Origin: Aurantiacibacter suaedae
GTDB taxonomy: Bacteria > Pseudomonadota > Alphaproteobacteria > Sphingomonadales > Sphingomonadaceae
DNA: 64,000 nt
Assembly (NCBI RefSeq): GCF_005434915.1
Contig: NZ_SKCG01000002.1
Span: 248,948-312,947 of the forward strand
Direction: 5' to 3'
Part shown: positions 1-9,307 of the stretch, piece after piece
Position numbering within the stretch: position 1 is the first letter of the stretch
Layout: each line of letters starts with the position of its first letter
Made by a program: the position numbers and the translations under genes
Notes under the pieces: generated by a model
Told to the model about the DNA's origin: nothing
The model's input: the letters and a program-made list of their open reading frames with translations, nothing else
The model's database searches: none

Positions 1-633
1 GACCTTGAAGACTTCGCGCGCGGCTTCGCGCTCACCGAAGGACTGGCGCAGTCGGTTGACGACATCGCCGATCTGGCCGTGGTGGAGGTCGAGAAAGGCT
101 GGATCGCGCGCGCGCAGCTCTCCGGCCTCGGGATCGAAAAGCTGACCGAGCGGGTGCGCACACGGGTAGCGGAAAGCTCCTGCGGGTTGTGCGGTATCGA
201 GAACCTTGAGGCAGTCGCCAAGCCCCTGCCGCAAGTGGCAAAACATACTCCGCTCGAAAGTGCGGCGATCTTCCGCGCGCTGGCGAAGCTGCGCGACCAC
301 CAGCCGCTCACGAAAGCGACCGGCGCTGCCCATGCCGCCGCCTTCTGCGCGAGTGACGGCGCTATCCTGCACGCGCGCGAGGACGTGGGCCGCCACAATG
401 CGATGGACAAGCTGGTCGGCGCGCTCGCCGTTGCGGGGCAGAACCCGGCCGAAGGGTTCATTCTTTCGAGCGCGCGTTGCTCTTACGAGATTGTCGAGAA
501 GGCGGTGCGCGCGGGGGCTACCACGCTGGTCACCATTTCCCTGCCGACCTCGATGGCCGTCGCCCGCGCCGAGGCTGCGGGGCTTAGCCTGTGGTGCCTC
601 GCCCGCGACGATTCGGTGCTGAAGGTCGCCTGA
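1..633 (+). CDS. fdhD: Formate dehydrogenase accessory sulfurtransferase FdhD (5' end cut by window)
   Basis: The frame is open from the first base, so the N-terminus lies outside the window; 210 residues remain. FdhD passes sulfur from a cysteine desulfurase to the molybdenum (bis-MGD) cofactor and is needed for active formate dehydrogenase in the cytoplasm. The remaining part holds the family's C-x-x-C loop (SSCGLCG, around 178-198 bp) and the conserved DVGRHNAMDK segment near 382-411 bp, followed by the typical SSARCSYEIV stretch. No formate dehydrogenase gene is visible on this side; one could lie upstream of the window. The downstream neighbour is convergent and only 3 bp away. The family call is secure. 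Confidence 0.95.
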   Translation, partial: DLEDFARGFALTEGLAQSVDDIADLAVVEVEKGWIARAQLSGLGIEKLTERVRTRVAESSCGLCGIENLEAVAKPLPQVAKHTPLESAAIFRALAKLRDHQPLTKATGAAHAAAFCASDGAILHAREDVGRHNAMDKLVGALAVAGQNPAEGFILSSARCSYEIVEKAVRAGATTLVTISLPTSMAVARAEAAGLSLWCLARDDSVLKVA

Positions 634-636
634 GCC

Positions 637-1059
637 TCAGCTCGGCGGCGCGAACATCGCGAAGACCTCGGCCCCGGTCAGGTTGGTGGTGGTCTGCGCG
701 AAGTCGTAGCTATCCGGCTTCTCGTCGATGAAGATCTGCGTGGTGAGCGCAAACTCCGGCGCGCGGTCGAGCGTCGGGACCGCGAGAGCCGTGTGGCTGC
801 CATCCTTGCCCCGCCACATCAGCGTGGTCCCGCAGGCATTGCAGAAGCACCGCTCGCCCCAGTCCGACGACGAATAGACGCCCAGCTGAGTTTCGTCCTC
901 AAAGGCGATCTGCTCGGCCTCGGCGGCAAAGAACATTCCGCCCGACCACTTGCGGCACATCGAACAGTGGCAAACCGCCATCTCGCGCTGCGCAATCTGG
1001 GCGGTGAACTTGACCGCGCCGCACAGGCAGGACCCGGAAAAACTTTCGGCGTCGGGCAT
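637..1059 (-). CDS. GFA/CENP-V family zinc-binding protein
   Basis: This 140-residue protein carries the cysteine pattern of the GFA (glutathione-dependent formaldehyde-activating) fold: C11 and C13 in GSCLCGAV, C30, C32 and C35 in CHCSMCRK, and C71, C73 and C76 in CFCNACG. These would bind two zinc ions. Some members bind glutathione or help with formaldehyde, but most have no proven role, so only the family is assigned. It is the last gene of the leftward metX-GNAT-metW block, 15 bp after metW. It may be co-transcribed, yet nothing ties it to methionine synthesis. It converges with fdhD. Confidence 0.85.
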   Translation of the reverse strand: MPDAESFSGSCLCGAVKFTAQIAQREMAVCHCSMCRKWSGGMFFAAEAEQIAFEDETQLGVYSSSDWGERCFCNACGTTLMWRGKDGSHTALAVPTLDRAPEFALTTQIFIDEKPDSYDFAQTTTNLTGAEVFAMFAPPS

Positions 1060-1074
1060 GACTAGCCTCCCTTG

Positions 1075-1662
1075 TTACCGGCTTAGCTGGAACACCGCGT
1101 GTTCGGCGCGCCAGTTGGCATTCGCGCCACCGATTTCGCGCCCGGCAGCGAAGAACCAGCTCCCCTCCACGCGGATGCCGCGTTCGCCGACCAGTTCCAG
1201 AAAATCGAAAATCGTGGTGTGGTGGATGTTCGCAGTCTCGTACCAATTGGCCGGCAAATGCCGCGAATTGGGCATCCTGCCGGTCCACAATAGACTCAAC
1301 CGCATCCGCCAGTAGGCAAAGTTGGGAAAGCTGACGAAGGCCACCTTGCCCACCCGCAGCAACTGGTCGAGCAACCAGTCGGGCCGCTCGGCGGTTTGCA
1401 AAGTCTGGCTGAGGATGGCGACATCGAAAGCCTGGTCAGGATAGTCGGCAAGGTCGCGATTGGCATCGCCCTGCATCACGCTGAGCCCGCGCGCCACCGC
1501 TCGCTCGACCTCGGCAGCGTCGATCTCCATGCCGCGCGCATCGATACCCTTGGCATCGCGCATTTCGGCCATCAGTTCGCCATCGCCGCAGCCCACGTCG
1601 AGCACACGCACGCCGGCCGGCACCAGTTCGGCAATCTTGGCGAGGTCGGCGCGCAAGGTCAT
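1075..1662 (-). CDS. metW: Methionine biosynthesis protein MetW
   Basis: This is a 195-residue class I methyltransferase-fold protein with the SAM-binding motif VLDVGCGDGELM near residues 20-31. MetW is known in proteobacteria as the partner that MetX-type homoserine acyltransferases need for activity, and the two genes are usually adjacent. Here the start codon overlaps the stop of a GNAT gene by 4 bp, and that gene in turn overlaps metX by 4 bp, so the three should be translated in a coupled way. Length and N-terminal motif fit the family well. Confidence 0.92.
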   Translation of the reverse strand: MTLRADLAKIAELVPAGVRVLDVGCGDGELMAEMRDAKGIDARGMEIDAAEVERAVARGLSVMQGDANRDLADYPDQAFDVAILSQTLQTAERPDWLLDQLLRVGKVAFVSFPNFAYWRMRLSLLWTGRMPNSRHLPANWYETANIHHTTIFDFLELVGERGIRVEGSWFFAAGREIGGANANWRAEHAVFQLSR

Positions 1663-2108
1663 GCCTGCACCACCGCGGGAGCATGAGCGCCGGGTGCCAT
1701 CCTCTCCATCAGGCGCTCGGGATAGGCGGGCGTATCCCAGCCGAAGCCGCGATACAGCTCGTGCGCGTCAAGCGTGCTCAAAGCCCAGCGGCGCAGGCCC
1801 TGCAACTCGGGGTGCGCCAGCAAGGCCGCGACCATCGCCTTCGAAAGGCCCTTCCCGCGATGGTCTTCCAGCACATAGACATCGGCCAGCCAGGCGAAGG
1901 TCGCCTTGTCGCTGATGGCGCGCGCTAGGGCGATCTGCTCGCCGCGATGGAACACGGCCACGCACAGGCTATTGGCAAGCGCGCGCTCAACCTTTTCCAG
2001 CGCGATACCCGGCGACCAGTACGAGCGCGCCAGATAGGCATGGGCCGCCTGCGCATCGATCCGGCTCTGATCGGCGGTCAGCTCATAGCCTTCGGGCAGC
2101 GCGGTCAT
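1659..2108 (-). CDS. GNAT family N-acetyltransferase between metX and metW
   Basis: This 149-residue single-domain GNAT protein has the acetyl-CoA pyrophosphate-binding signature in [14 protein letters not shown] (about residues 84-97), preceded by the beta-4 strand LADVYV and followed by a typical C-terminal LYRGFGW segment. The substrate cannot be read from sequence. It overlaps both neighbours by 4 bp (metX upstream, metW downstream), so it belongs to the same transcript and is probably made in step with them. That position hints at a link to amino acid or CoA-ester metabolism, which is inference only. Confidence 0.85.
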   Translation of the reverse strand: MTALPEGYELTADQSRIDAQAAHAYLARSYWSPGIALEKVERALANSLCVAVFHRGEQIALARAISDKATFAWLADVYVLEDHRGKGLSKAMVAALLAHPELQGLRRWALSTLDAHELYRGFGWDTPAYPERLMERMAPGAHAPAVVQA

Positions 2109-3208
2109 TCGAGGAACCCCTTCATCACCCGGTCAAGCGCGGGCACATCCAGCAGGAAGCTGTCGTGCCCGAACGGCGCGGACAGCTCCACAAAGCTCAC
2201 CGGCGCGGCCACGGCGTTCAGCGCATGGACCACCTCGCGCATGTCGGCGGTGGTATAGAGCCAGTCGGTATCGAAGCTGATCAGGCAGAAGCGCGCGTCG
2301 CTCTTGCGGAAGGCATCCGCGAGCATTCCGCCGTGCTCTTCGGCGAGATCGAAATAGTCCATCGCGCGGGTGATGTAGAGGTAGGAGTTGGCGTCGAACC
2401 GGTTGGTGAAGCTCAGCCCCTGATAGCGCAGATAGCTCTCGATCTGGAAATCGGCATCGAAGCCGAAGGTCTTGGAGGCCCGATCCTGCAACCGGCGGCC
2501 GAATTTCTCGGTCAGCCCCGCTTCGGAGAGATAGGTGATATGCGCGGCCATCCGCGCCACCGACAGGCCTTTCTCCGGCCCCTTGCCGCCATCGTAATAA
2601 GCCCCGCCCTGCCATTCGGGGTCGGCCATGATGGCCTGCCGCCCAACCTCGTGGAAGGCGATGTTCTGCGCCGAGTGCCGCGCGGTGGTAGCAATCGCCA
2701 GCACCCGCCCGGTGCGATCAGGATAATTCGCCGCGAAGCTCAGCGCCTGCATCCCGCCCATCGATCCGCCGACCACCGCGTGCAGCCGCCCGATGCCGAG
2801 CTGGTCAAGCATGGCCACCTGGGCGCGGACCATGTCGCGGATGGTGATGACGGGGAAATCCATGCCCCAGGGCTTGCCTTCGGGGCCCGGGCTCGAAGGC
2901 CCGGTCGAGCCCATACAGCCGCCGATCACATTGGCGCAGATCACGAAAAACCGGTCGGTGTCGATCACCTTGCCCGGCCCGACCGAAGCGTGCCACCAGC
3001 CCGGCTTGCCCGTCAGCGGGTTTTCGCTCGCCACGAACTGATCCATCGTCAGTGCGTGGAAAAGGAGGATCGCGTTGCTCTTGTCCGCCGCCAGCTCGCC
3101 ATAGGTTTCGTAGGCGAGTTCCACACCCGGCAGCTCGCGCCCGCTGTCGAGCGGAAGCGGCGCAGGCAGCGCCAGCCGGTTGAGCGAGAGGTCAGACAAT
3201 GTGGCCAT
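2105..3208 (-). CDS. metX: Homoserine O-acyltransferase MetX
   Basis: This 367-residue alpha/beta hydrolase-fold enzyme acylates homoserine (acetyl-CoA or succinyl-CoA donor) as the first committed step to methionine. The nucleophile elbow is [12 protein letters not shown] with Ser149; the Asp sits in [10 protein letters not shown] and the His in FGHDSF near the C-terminus. The oxyanion-region motif [11 protein letters not shown] (about residues 97-107) is typical of the family. I start at the ATG at 3208 because the product then begins directly before the conserved strand; a longer in-frame reading would run into the divergent hisC leader. Donor specificity (acetyl or succinyl) cannot be decided by eye. 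It is the first gene of the leftward metX-GNAT-metW-GFA block. Confidence 0.93.
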   Translation of the reverse strand: MATLSDLSLNRLALPAPLPLDSGRELPGVELAYETYGELAADKSNAILLFHALTMDQFVASENPLTGKPGWWHASVGPGKVIDTDRFFVICANVIGGCMGSTGPSSPGPEGKPWGMDFPVITIRDMVRAQVAMLDQLGIGRLHAVVGGSMGGMQALSFAANYPDRTGRVLAIATTARHSAQNIAFHEVGRQAIMADPEWQGGAYYDGGKGPEKGLSVARMAAHITYLSEAGLTEKFGRRLQDRASKTFGFDADFQIESYLRYQGLSFTNRFDANSYLYITRAMDYFDLAEEHGGMLADAFRKSDARFCLISFDTDWLYTTADMREVVHALNAVAAPVSFVELSAPFGHDSFLLDVPALDRVMKGFLE

Positions 3209-3293
3209 CGTGCGCCGATCCCTGTCGAAGCACCCCGCCGCTGTCAATCGGGTGCGGCCAATCACTGGCTGTCATTCGCGGCGCGCTGACGCT

Positions 3294-4421
3294 ATGCGCC
3301 GTAGCGTGACTCAGCAAGACGCCTCCGACCGGCCTCAGATGAAGCCGAACATTGCCGCCATTCACGCCTACATCCCCGGCAAGTCCGGCGGGGCGGATGG
3401 CAAGCCGCTCATCAAGCTCTCGGCCAACGAGAACCCGCTCGGCACCAGCCCGGCGGCGCTCGCCGCGCGCGCCGAGGCGCAGGTTCCTTCGCTTTACCCC
3501 GACCCCGACAGCACCGCGCTGCGCACCAAGCTGGGCGAACTGCACGGAATTGACCCGGCTCGGATCGTCTGCGGCACCGGCTCGGGCGAGCTGCTCACCA
3601 TTGCCGCCAGCGCCTTTGCCGGGCCGGGCGACGAAGTGCTTTACGTGCGCTACGGCTTCTCGCTTTATGAAATCGCGGCAAGGCGCTGCGGAGCCGAACC
3701 GGTCGAAGCGCCCGACGCCGACTATGGCACCGATATCGAAGCGCTGCTAGGCGCGGTCACGCCGCGCACCAAGGTGGTGTTCCTCGCCAACCCCAACAAT
3801 CCGACCGGCACCTACCTCAGCCGCGACGAACTGGCGCGCCTCCACGCAGGGCTGCCGCCGCACGTGCTGCTGGTGCTCGATCAGGCCTATGCCGAATATG
3901 TCGCGCCAGAGGACGAGGACGGCGGGATCGAACTCGCCACCCGCGCAGCCAACGTGCTGGTCACGCGCACCTTTGCCAAGGCCTATGGCCTCGCGGGCGA
4001 GCGGGTCGGCTGGGGCTATGGCGCACCTGAGATCATCGGCGCGCTCAACCGCATTCGCGGACCGTTCAACGTCAATTCCGGCGCGCAGGCGGTGGCCCTG
4101 GCCGCGCTGGGCGATCAGGCCTTCATCACTGCCGCGCGCGAGCACAATGCCGCCGTGCGCGCTGCTTTCTGCGATGAGCTGGCCGCGCTCGGCAACGCTG
4201 GCCTGCGCGTGGTGCCGAGCGAGGCGAACTTCGTGCTGGTGCTGTTCGAAGGCGCGCTGAGCGCTGCCCAGGCCATGGCCGCCATCGGCGAGGCGGGCTT
4301 TGCCGTGCGCCATCTGCCGGGCCAAGGCCTGCCGCAGGCACTGCGCATCACCATCGGCACCGCCGATCAGATGCAGACCATCGCCATCGCGCTGCGGCAG
4401 GCCGCGGAGGGCGCGACATGA
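3294..4421 (+). CDS. hisC: Histidinol-phosphate aminotransferase HisC
   Basis: This PLP-dependent class I/II aminotransferase converts imidazole-acetol phosphate plus glutamate to histidinol phosphate. Motifs seen: [11 protein letters not shown] at the N-terminus, NPNNPTGT in the middle, LDQAYAEY, and the Schiff-base lysine in [17 protein letters not shown]. The start is uncertain. ATG at 3294 (375 aa), GTG at 3306 and ATG at 3339 (360 aa, beginning [11 protein letters not shown]) are all in frame and none has a clear Shine-Dalgarno. It overlaps tyrA by 4 bp (ATGA). The hisC-tyrA pair fits a dual role in histidine and aromatic amino acid transamination, since HisC of this type often also accepts aromatic keto acids. 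Confidence 0.92.
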   Translation: MRRSVTQQDASDRPQMKPNIAAIHAYIPGKSGGADGKPLIKLSANENPLGTSPAALAARAEAQVPSLYPDPDSTALRTKLGELHGIDPARIVCGTGSGELLTIAASAFAGPGDEVLYVRYGFSLYEIAARRCGAEPVEAPDADYGTDIEALLGAVTPRTKVVFLANPNNPTGTYLSRDELARLHAGLPPHVLLVLDQAYAEYVAPEDEDGGIELATRAANVLVTRTFAKAYGLAGERVGWGYGAPEIIGALNRIRGPFNVNSGAQAVALAALGDQAFITAAREHNAAVRAAFCDELAALGNAGLRVVPSEANFVLVLFEGALSAAQAMAAIGEAGFAVRHLPGQGLPQALRITIGTADQMQTIAIALRQAAEGAT

Positions 4422-5326
4422 TTATCGAACGCGTTGCCATCATCGGCCTCGGCCTTCTCGGCGGCTCGATCGGGCTGGCGGTGCAGGAGCACCTGCCCAA
4501 CATCGCCACCAGCGGCTACGACGCCGACCCCGAGGTGCGGGCAAGGGCCCGCGAGCGGGGCCTTGTCGCCGTGGTTGCCAACGATCCGCAAGAGGCTGTC
4601 GCCGGGGCCGATCTGGTAATCCTGTGCGTGCCCGTGGGCGCGATGGGCGAGGCCGCGCGCGCCATTGCCCCGGCCTTGGGCGAAGGAACCATCGTCAGCG
4701 ACGTCGGCTCATCGAAACAGTCGATCCTCGGGGCGCTGAGCGAAGCCTTGCCACACCACACCGTGATCCCCGCGCACCCGGTGGCTGGCACCGAGGAATC
4801 CGGGCCGGACGCGGGCTTTGCCTCGCTGTTTCACCGCCGGTGGTGCATCGTCACCCCGCCCGAGGATGCCGACCCGGCCAAGGTCGCGGCGCTCGTCACG
4901 TTCTGGGAGGAGCTCGGCGCGCTCGTCGAAACCATGGACCCGGACCACCACGACCGCGTGCTGGCCGTCACCAGCCACATCCCGCACCTGATCGCCTATA
5001 CCATCGTCGGCACCGCGAGCGACCTTGAGCAGGTCACGCGCAGCGAGGTGATCAAGTTCTCGGCAGGCGGTTTCCGCGATTTCACCCGCATCGCCGCCTC
5101 CGACCCGACCATGTGGCGCGACGTGTTCCTCAACAACCGCGAGGCGGTGCTGGAAATGCTCGACCGTTTCCTGACCGATCTGGCGCTGATGCGCGAGGCG
5201 ATCCGCGCGGAAGACGGCGAGACCATGTTCGACTGGTTCACCCGCACCCGCGCGATCCGGCGCGGGATCGTCGCCATCGGGCAGGACGATGCGCGGCCCG
5301 ACTTCGGGCGCAAGGATCACGATTAG
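4418..5326 (+). CDS. tyrA: Prephenate/arogenate dehydrogenase
   Basis: This 302-residue NAD(P)-dependent dehydrogenase carries out oxidative decarboxylation in tyrosine synthesis. The Rossmann motif is [12 protein letters not shown] (residues 8-19). Other family landmarks are VGSSK, the [10 protein letters not shown] loop and SHIPHLIAY with its substrate-binding His. There is no chorismate mutase or ACT domain, so it is the short monofunctional type; specificity for prephenate or arogenate (cyclohexadienyl dehydrogenase, also called TyrC) is not readable. The start overlaps the hisC stop. Transcription probably ends at the perfect inverted repeat 25 bp downstream. Confidence 0.92.
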   Translation: MIIERVAIIGLGLLGGSIGLAVQEHLPNIATSGYDADPEVRARARERGLVAVVANDPQEAVAGADLVILCVPVGAMGEAARAIAPALGEGTIVSDVGSSKQSILGALSEALPHHTVIPAHPVAGTEESGPDAGFASLFHRRWCIVTPPEDADPAKVAALVTFWEELGALVETMDPDHHDRVLAVTSHIPHLIAYTIVGTASDLEQVTRSEVIKFSAGGFRDFTRIAASDPTMWRDVFLNNREAVLEMLDRFLTDLALMREAIRAEDGETMFDWFTRTRAIRRGIVAIGQDDARPDFGRKDHD

Positions 5327-5350
5327 AGCGGGATGATACAGCGCTGACTC

Positions 5351-5382
5351 GCAAAGCCCTTCCCCTTGGGGAAGGGCTTTGC
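5351..5382. terminator. Perfect inverted repeat between convergent tyrA and trxB
   Basis: Fifteen bases (GCAAAGCCCTTCCCC) are followed by TT and the exact reverse complement. The hairpin lies between two convergent genes and could end transcription from both sides. It lacks a clean T-run on either side, so it may instead be a dispersed REP-like palindrome. Confidence 0.6.
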
Positions 5383-5404
5383 GGAGGGTAAAACAGACTT
5401 TCGC

Positions 5405-6376
5405 CTATTCGGCGGCCTCGGCTTCCTTGGCTGCATATTCGAGCGTGGCGAGGAACCGCTCGGCATCGAGCGCGGCCATGCAGCCGGTGCCTGCCGCCGT
5501 CACTGCCTGACGATAGGTGTGATCCATCACGTCGCCTGCCGCGAACACGCCGGGGATCGCGGTCTTGGGCGTGCCCGGTTCCGTGACGAGATAGCCCCCA
5601 TCGTCCATCTCCAGCTTGCCCTTGAACAGCTCGGTCGAGGGCGCATGGCCGATGGCGACGAAGGCCCCGTCGACCTCCAGCGTGGATTTCTCGCCGGTCA
5701 CGGTGTCGACGAGGTTGAGGTGATGCAGCTTGCCATCCTCGCCCGCCTCGAAGCTCTCGACCGCCTTGTTCCACAGCGGCGTGATCTTGTCGGAGGCGTG
5801 CAGGCGGTCCTGCAAAATCTTCTCGCTGCGCAGTTCGTCGCGACGGTGGATCAGCGTCACATCGTCAGAGTGATTGGTAAGATACAGCGCCTCTTCCACC
5901 GCGGTGTTGCCGCCGCCGATCACGGCCACCTTCTTGCCGCGATAGAAGAACCCGTCGCAGGTGGCGCAAGCCGAAACACCCTTGCCGCCCAGCTCCTGCT
6001 CGCCCGGAACGCCCAGCCACTTGGCCTGCGCACCGGTGGCGATCACCAGCACGTCGCCGACATATTCATCACCGCTATCGCCCACGGCGCGGAACGGCGA
6101 GCCGTTTTCAAGGTCGACCTCGACGATGGTGTCCCACATCATGCGGGTGCCGACATGCTCGGCCTGTTTCTGCATCTGCTCCATCAGCCAGGGGCCCTGG
6201 ATCACGTCGGCAAAGCCGGGATAGTTCTCGACATCGGTGGTGATGGTGAGCTGCCCGCCGGGCTGAAGCCCCTGCACCACGATCGGCTGCATCCCCGCGC
6301 GCGCGCCATAGACCGCGGCGGAATAGCCGGCCGGGCCGGAACCGATGATGAGCATACGGGTGGTGTGGGTGGCCAT
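5405..6376 (-). CDS. trxB: Thioredoxin reductase
   Basis: This 323-residue FAD/NADPH enzyme reduces thioredoxin in the cytoplasm. The FAD-binding motif GSGPAGYSAAVYGAR starts at residue 12, the redox-active site is C137-A-T-C140 in SACATCDGFFY, and the NADPH motif is VIGGGNTAVEEAL. The C-terminal FAD motif GVFAAGDVMDHTYRQ is also present. Length is normal for low-molecular-weight bacterial TrxB. It stands alone, facing tyrA across the hairpin at 5351-5382. Confidence 0.96.
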   Translation of the reverse strand: MATHTTRMLIIGSGPAGYSAAVYGARAGMQPIVVQGLQPGGQLTITTDVENYPGFADVIQGPWLMEQMQKQAEHVGTRMMWDTIVEVDLENGSPFRAVGDSGDEYVGDVLVIATGAQAKWLGVPGEQELGGKGVSACATCDGFFYRGKKVAVIGGGNTAVEEALYLTNHSDDVTLIHRRDELRSEKILQDRLHASDKITPLWNKAVESFEAGEDGKLHHLNLVDTVTGEKSTLEVDGAFVAIGHAPSTELFKGKLEMDDGGYLVTEPGTPKTAIPGVFAAGDVMDHTYRQAVTAAGTGCMAALDAERFLATLEYAAKEAEAAE

Positions 6377-6476
6377 GTTTTCGAATCCCTTTTCCTTGCG
6401 CCCGACCTAGGTCCAGCCCGCAGGCAATTCAAGCAAGCCGCACCGGGCCTTCCCCCAAGCAATTCTGCTGGCGGGG

Positions 6477-7367
6477 CTAGCCGTGCTTGCGCCCGGCGAC
6501 ACGGACGCGCCACTGTCCGGGCGAGACCCCGCACAGGCGGCGGAAGAAGCGCGAGAAATAGGCCGGGTCGGCAAGGCCGATGCTGGCCCCGATCTCGGCC
6601 ACGCTCACCGCCGAGAAAGCGAGCAACCGCTGTGCTTCGAGCACGGCGCGCTCGTCGCGGATATGCGTGGGGGAGAGCCCTTGCGCCGCGCAGGCATCGC
6701 GCAGCGCTGTCTCGCTGACGCCGAGCGCGCGGGCATAGGCCGCCACCGGCTCGCGCTGGCGATAGCGCTCCTCGACCAGTTGCCGGAACCGTGCCACTAG
6801 CCGCACTTGCTTGCCCGATCCGGCGCCGTTCGCGCCAATGCGCTGCGCGCTGCGTGCGGCGCGGACCAGCAGCAGTTGCAGCAGAGCCTGCAGCGCGGCA
6901 TTTTGTCCAAGTGCCCGCCAGGCGCTTTCCCGTTCGATCTGGGCAATGGCGCTGGCAAGGTCGGCGCATTCGGCAGGCTCCAGCGCCACGGCCCGGGGTG
7001 CGGCGAACAGCGGCGCGCCCTCTCGCCACTGATTTAGCACCTGTTCGAGCTGCACCGTGGCGATGGTGACCACCCGCCCCTGCGTGCCCCGCTCCCACGA
7101 AAAGCCATGCACGGTTCCGGCCGGAACCACCAGCAAGCTGGGTGCCACGAAGGCCTCTTCCTGCCCTTCGTAGAGCGTCGCGCCGCCGCCTTCGGTGATC
7201 AGGATCAGGTGGTTGAGATCGGCGTGGCGGTGGGTGGCAATGCGCCAGCCGTTCGGGCGTGAGCGCACCGCCAGATCCTCGACATGGAGAAAATCCGGGT
7301 CCGCCGCGCGCGGCGGCTCTCCATAAAGGAAGAAAGGGGGCGGCAGCTGGGCGTTCACAATGGCCAT
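6477..7367 (-). CDS. pobR: AraC family regulator, PobR type
   Basis: This 296-residue protein has an N-terminal cupin-like sensor domain with a metal/ligand-type HRHADLNHL segment (about residues 46-54) and a C-terminal AraC double helix-turn-helix (EIGASIGLADPAYFSRFFRR near residues 257-276). It is divergent from pobA across 109 bp. AraC-type PobR proteins are known activators of pobA that respond to 4-hydroxybenzoate. Assignment as PobR rests on this context plus domain layout; the ligand is inferred. Confidence 0.82.
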   Translation of the reverse strand: MAIVNAQLPPPFFLYGEPPRAADPDFLHVEDLAVRSRPNGWRIATHRHADLNHLILITEGGGATLYEGQEEAFVAPSLLVVPAGTVHGFSWERGTQGRVVTIATVQLEQVLNQWREGAPLFAAPRAVALEPAECADLASAIAQIERESAWRALGQNAALQALLQLLLVRAARSAQRIGANGAGSGKQVRLVARFRQLVEERYRQREPVAAYARALGVSETALRDACAAQGLSPTHIRDERAVLEAQRLLAFSAVSVAEIGASIGLADPAYFSRFFRRLCGVSPGQWRVRVAGRKHG

Positions 7368-7476
7368 GTTGCGCCAGTTTCGGCGAAAAGTCCAAGTTGT
7401 TTGGCGGATCGTTTCTTGGCTCCCCGGCGCGCCTGTCTAGTCATGCGAGAAAGAACGCGAAAGGATGCCCTCAATC
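7368..7476. promoter_or_regulatory. Divergent pobR/pobA control region
   Basis: These 109 bp separate the two divergent start codons and must hold both promoters and the regulator's binding sites. A weak sigma70-like pair (TTGGCT, then AGTCAT after 17 bp) can be drawn toward pobA. I see no clear inverted repeat; AraC-type sites are usually direct repeats and hard to call by eye. Confidence 0.5.
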
Positions 7477-8664
7477 ATGAAAACGCCCTTGGTCAGCAAA
7501 ACTCAGGTCTGCATTATCGGCGCCGGTCCCGCCGGCATGCTGCTCGGCCACCTGCTGCGCGCAGAGGGCGTCGATTGCGTGGTGCTTGAACGCCAGACGC
7601 CGGACTATGTGCTCGGACGCATCCGCGCGGGCGTGCTGGAGACGATTACGGTCGCGCTGATGGAGCGGCTCGGGCTCGATGCGCGGATGAAGGCCGAGGG
7701 TCTGTGGCACGACGGCTTCAATCTTGCCGATGGCGAGCGGCTGATCCGCATCGACATGGCCGAACTGGTCGGCAAGCGGGTGATGGTCTACGGCCAGACA
7801 GAACTCACCCGCGACCTGATGGACGCTGCCCCCGAACGCGGGCTGGAGGTGATCTACGAAGCCAGCAATGCCGCGCTGCACGAGGTCGAGAGCGACGCAC
7901 CCTACGTCACCTATAGCAAGGACGGCACCGAGCATCGCATCGACGCGCGCTTCATCGTCGGGTGCGACGGCTTCCACGGACCCAGCCGCCAGGCCATCCC
8001 GGCCAGCGTGGGCAAGGAATTCGAGCGCGTCTATCCGTTCGGCTGGCTCGGCATTCTGGCCGATGTGCCGCCGTGCAATCACGAGCTGATCTACGCCAAC
8101 CACGAACGCGGCTTCGCGCTTGCCTCGATGCGCTCGAACACACGCAGTCGCTACTATGTCGACGTGCCGCTGACCGACAAGGTCGAGGAATGGAGCGACG
8201 AGCGGCTGTGGGACGAGCTGGCGATCCGCCTGGGCCCCGATGCGGCGGCCCATATCACCCGCGGCCCGGCGCTGGAGAAGAGCATCGCGCCGCTGCGCTC
8301 TTACGTCTTTGCGCCGATGCGTCACGGTTCGCTGCTGCTGTGCGGCGACAGCGCGCATATCGTGCCGCCGACCGGAGCCAAGGGCCTGAACCTCGCTGCC
8401 AGCGACGTGCACTATGCCGCCGCCGCGCTGACGGAATTCTTCACCAGGTCCAGCAACGAAGGCGTGATCGCCTATTCCGATACGGCACTGGCGCGGGTGT
8501 GGAAGTCCGAACGGTTCAGCTGGACGCTGACCAAGCTGATGCACCGCTTCCCCGAGGATGGCCCGTTCGAGCGCGCGATGCAGGTGGCCGAGCTGGACTA
8601 CATCGCCTCCAGCCGCGCGGCGCAGACCAGCATCGCCGAAAACTACGTGGGCCTGCCGGTCTAG
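7477..8664 (+). CDS. pobA: 4-hydroxybenzoate 3-monooxygenase
   Basis: This 395-residue flavoprotein hydroxylates 4-hydroxybenzoate to protocatechuate using NADPH and O2. The ADP-binding motif GAGPAG is at residues 15-20, the DG motif in VGCDGFHGPSRQ, and the GD motif in LLCGDSAHIVPPTGAKGLN. All are typical of class A aromatic hydroxylases, and the length matches PobA. I prefer ATG 7477 to ATG 7465 because the purine-rich AAAGGA would abut the upstream ATG but is spaced about 11 bp from the inner one. No protocatechuate ring-cleavage genes are nearby. Confidence 0.92.
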   Translation: MKTPLVSKTQVCIIGAGPAGMLLGHLLRAEGVDCVVLERQTPDYVLGRIRAGVLETITVALMERLGLDARMKAEGLWHDGFNLADGERLIRIDMAELVGKRVMVYGQTELTRDLMDAAPERGLEVIYEASNAALHEVESDAPYVTYSKDGTEHRIDARFIVGCDGFHGPSRQAIPASVGKEFERVYPFGWLGILADVPPCNHELIYANHERGFALASMRSNTRSRYYVDVPLTDKVEEWSDERLWDELAIRLGPDAAAHITRGPALEKSIAPLRSYVFAPMRHGSLLLCGDSAHIVPPTGAKGLNLAASDVHYAAAALTEFFTRSSNEGVIAYSDTALARVWKSERFSWTLTKLMHRFPEDGPFERAMQVAELDYIASSRAAQTSIAENYVGLPV

Positions 8665-8673
8665 GTTTACGCT

Positions 8674-9240
8674 CTAGCCGTCGCCGCGCTCGGCCTCGAG
8701 CGCGGCCAGCCGTTTTTCCTCGCCCAGCATTGCCTCGGCGCGGAGGATCATCTCCTCGACCAGCCCGCGCAGGACTTCGAGCGAATCGGGTGCGAGCCCC
8801 TCGGTCAGCTCGCGGTCGCGATCGATGGCGAGTTCGATCATATCGCGGTGAATACGCTGGCCTTCGGGCGCGAGAGAAATCTCGATTTCCGGGCCGCCGG
8901 GCTTGCGGCCGCGCTTGAGCAGGCCGCGCTGAACCAGGCTCTTCACCGCGCGGCTGAGCTGGCCACGATCCTGCCCCAACCGCTCGGCCAGGCCATTGAG
9001 CGAGAGCGGCGCATATTCGCCCACCTGCGCCACGATCCACCAGTCGGTCTCGTTCATGCCGAACTGTCGCCGCCGGGCGAGCGTGCCCGAACGGCGCAGC
9101 AGGCTGTAGAGCTTGATCATGCGCATCGAGGCAAGCTCGCGCATGAACGCGGAGCGACCGCCGCCGCCGCTATCGTCCTCGTTCGAAGATAGGCCCGCCT
9201 GCTCGTCGTCGCTGGCCGATTCTGCTGCTAATTCCGTCAT
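8674..9240 (-). CDS. MarR family winged-helix regulator
   Basis: This 188-residue protein has an acidic, Ser/Gly-rich N-terminal tail of about 30 residues that is likely disordered. A MarR core follows: the recognition region is PLSLNGLAERLGQDRGQLSRAVKSLV and the wing follows at RGLLKRGRKPGGPEIEISLAPEG. The start at ATG 9240 gives a sensible acidic tail. It converges with pobA and lies just downstream, on the same strand, of the 9.3-14.5 kb receptor cluster, so it might regulate that cluster or be the last gene of its transcript. The ligand is unknown. Confidence 0.85.
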   Translation of the reverse strand: MTELAAESASDDEQAGLSSNEDDSGGGGRSAFMRELASMRMIKLYSLLRRSGTLARRRQFGMNETDWWIVAQVGEYAPLSLNGLAERLGQDRGQLSRAVKSLVQRGLLKRGRKPGGPEIEISLAPEGQRIHRDMIELAIDRDRELTEGLAPDSLEVLRGLVEEMILRAEAMLGEEKRLAALEAERGDG

Positions 9241-9307
9241 CGGCCCAAAACTAGATGAGCCGATGGTGCGACGCAATGTATAGCGCTGTCAGGCGGGGTG
9301 GTGTAGC

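Noticed and set aside
3209..3293. Possible SAM-II riboswitch upstream of metX
   Set aside because: A GTGATT-like segment and a GCACCC/GGGTGC stem occur, but the conserved pseudoknot segments of SAM-II (including GCTAAA) are missing and the region is shared with the divergent hisC leader.
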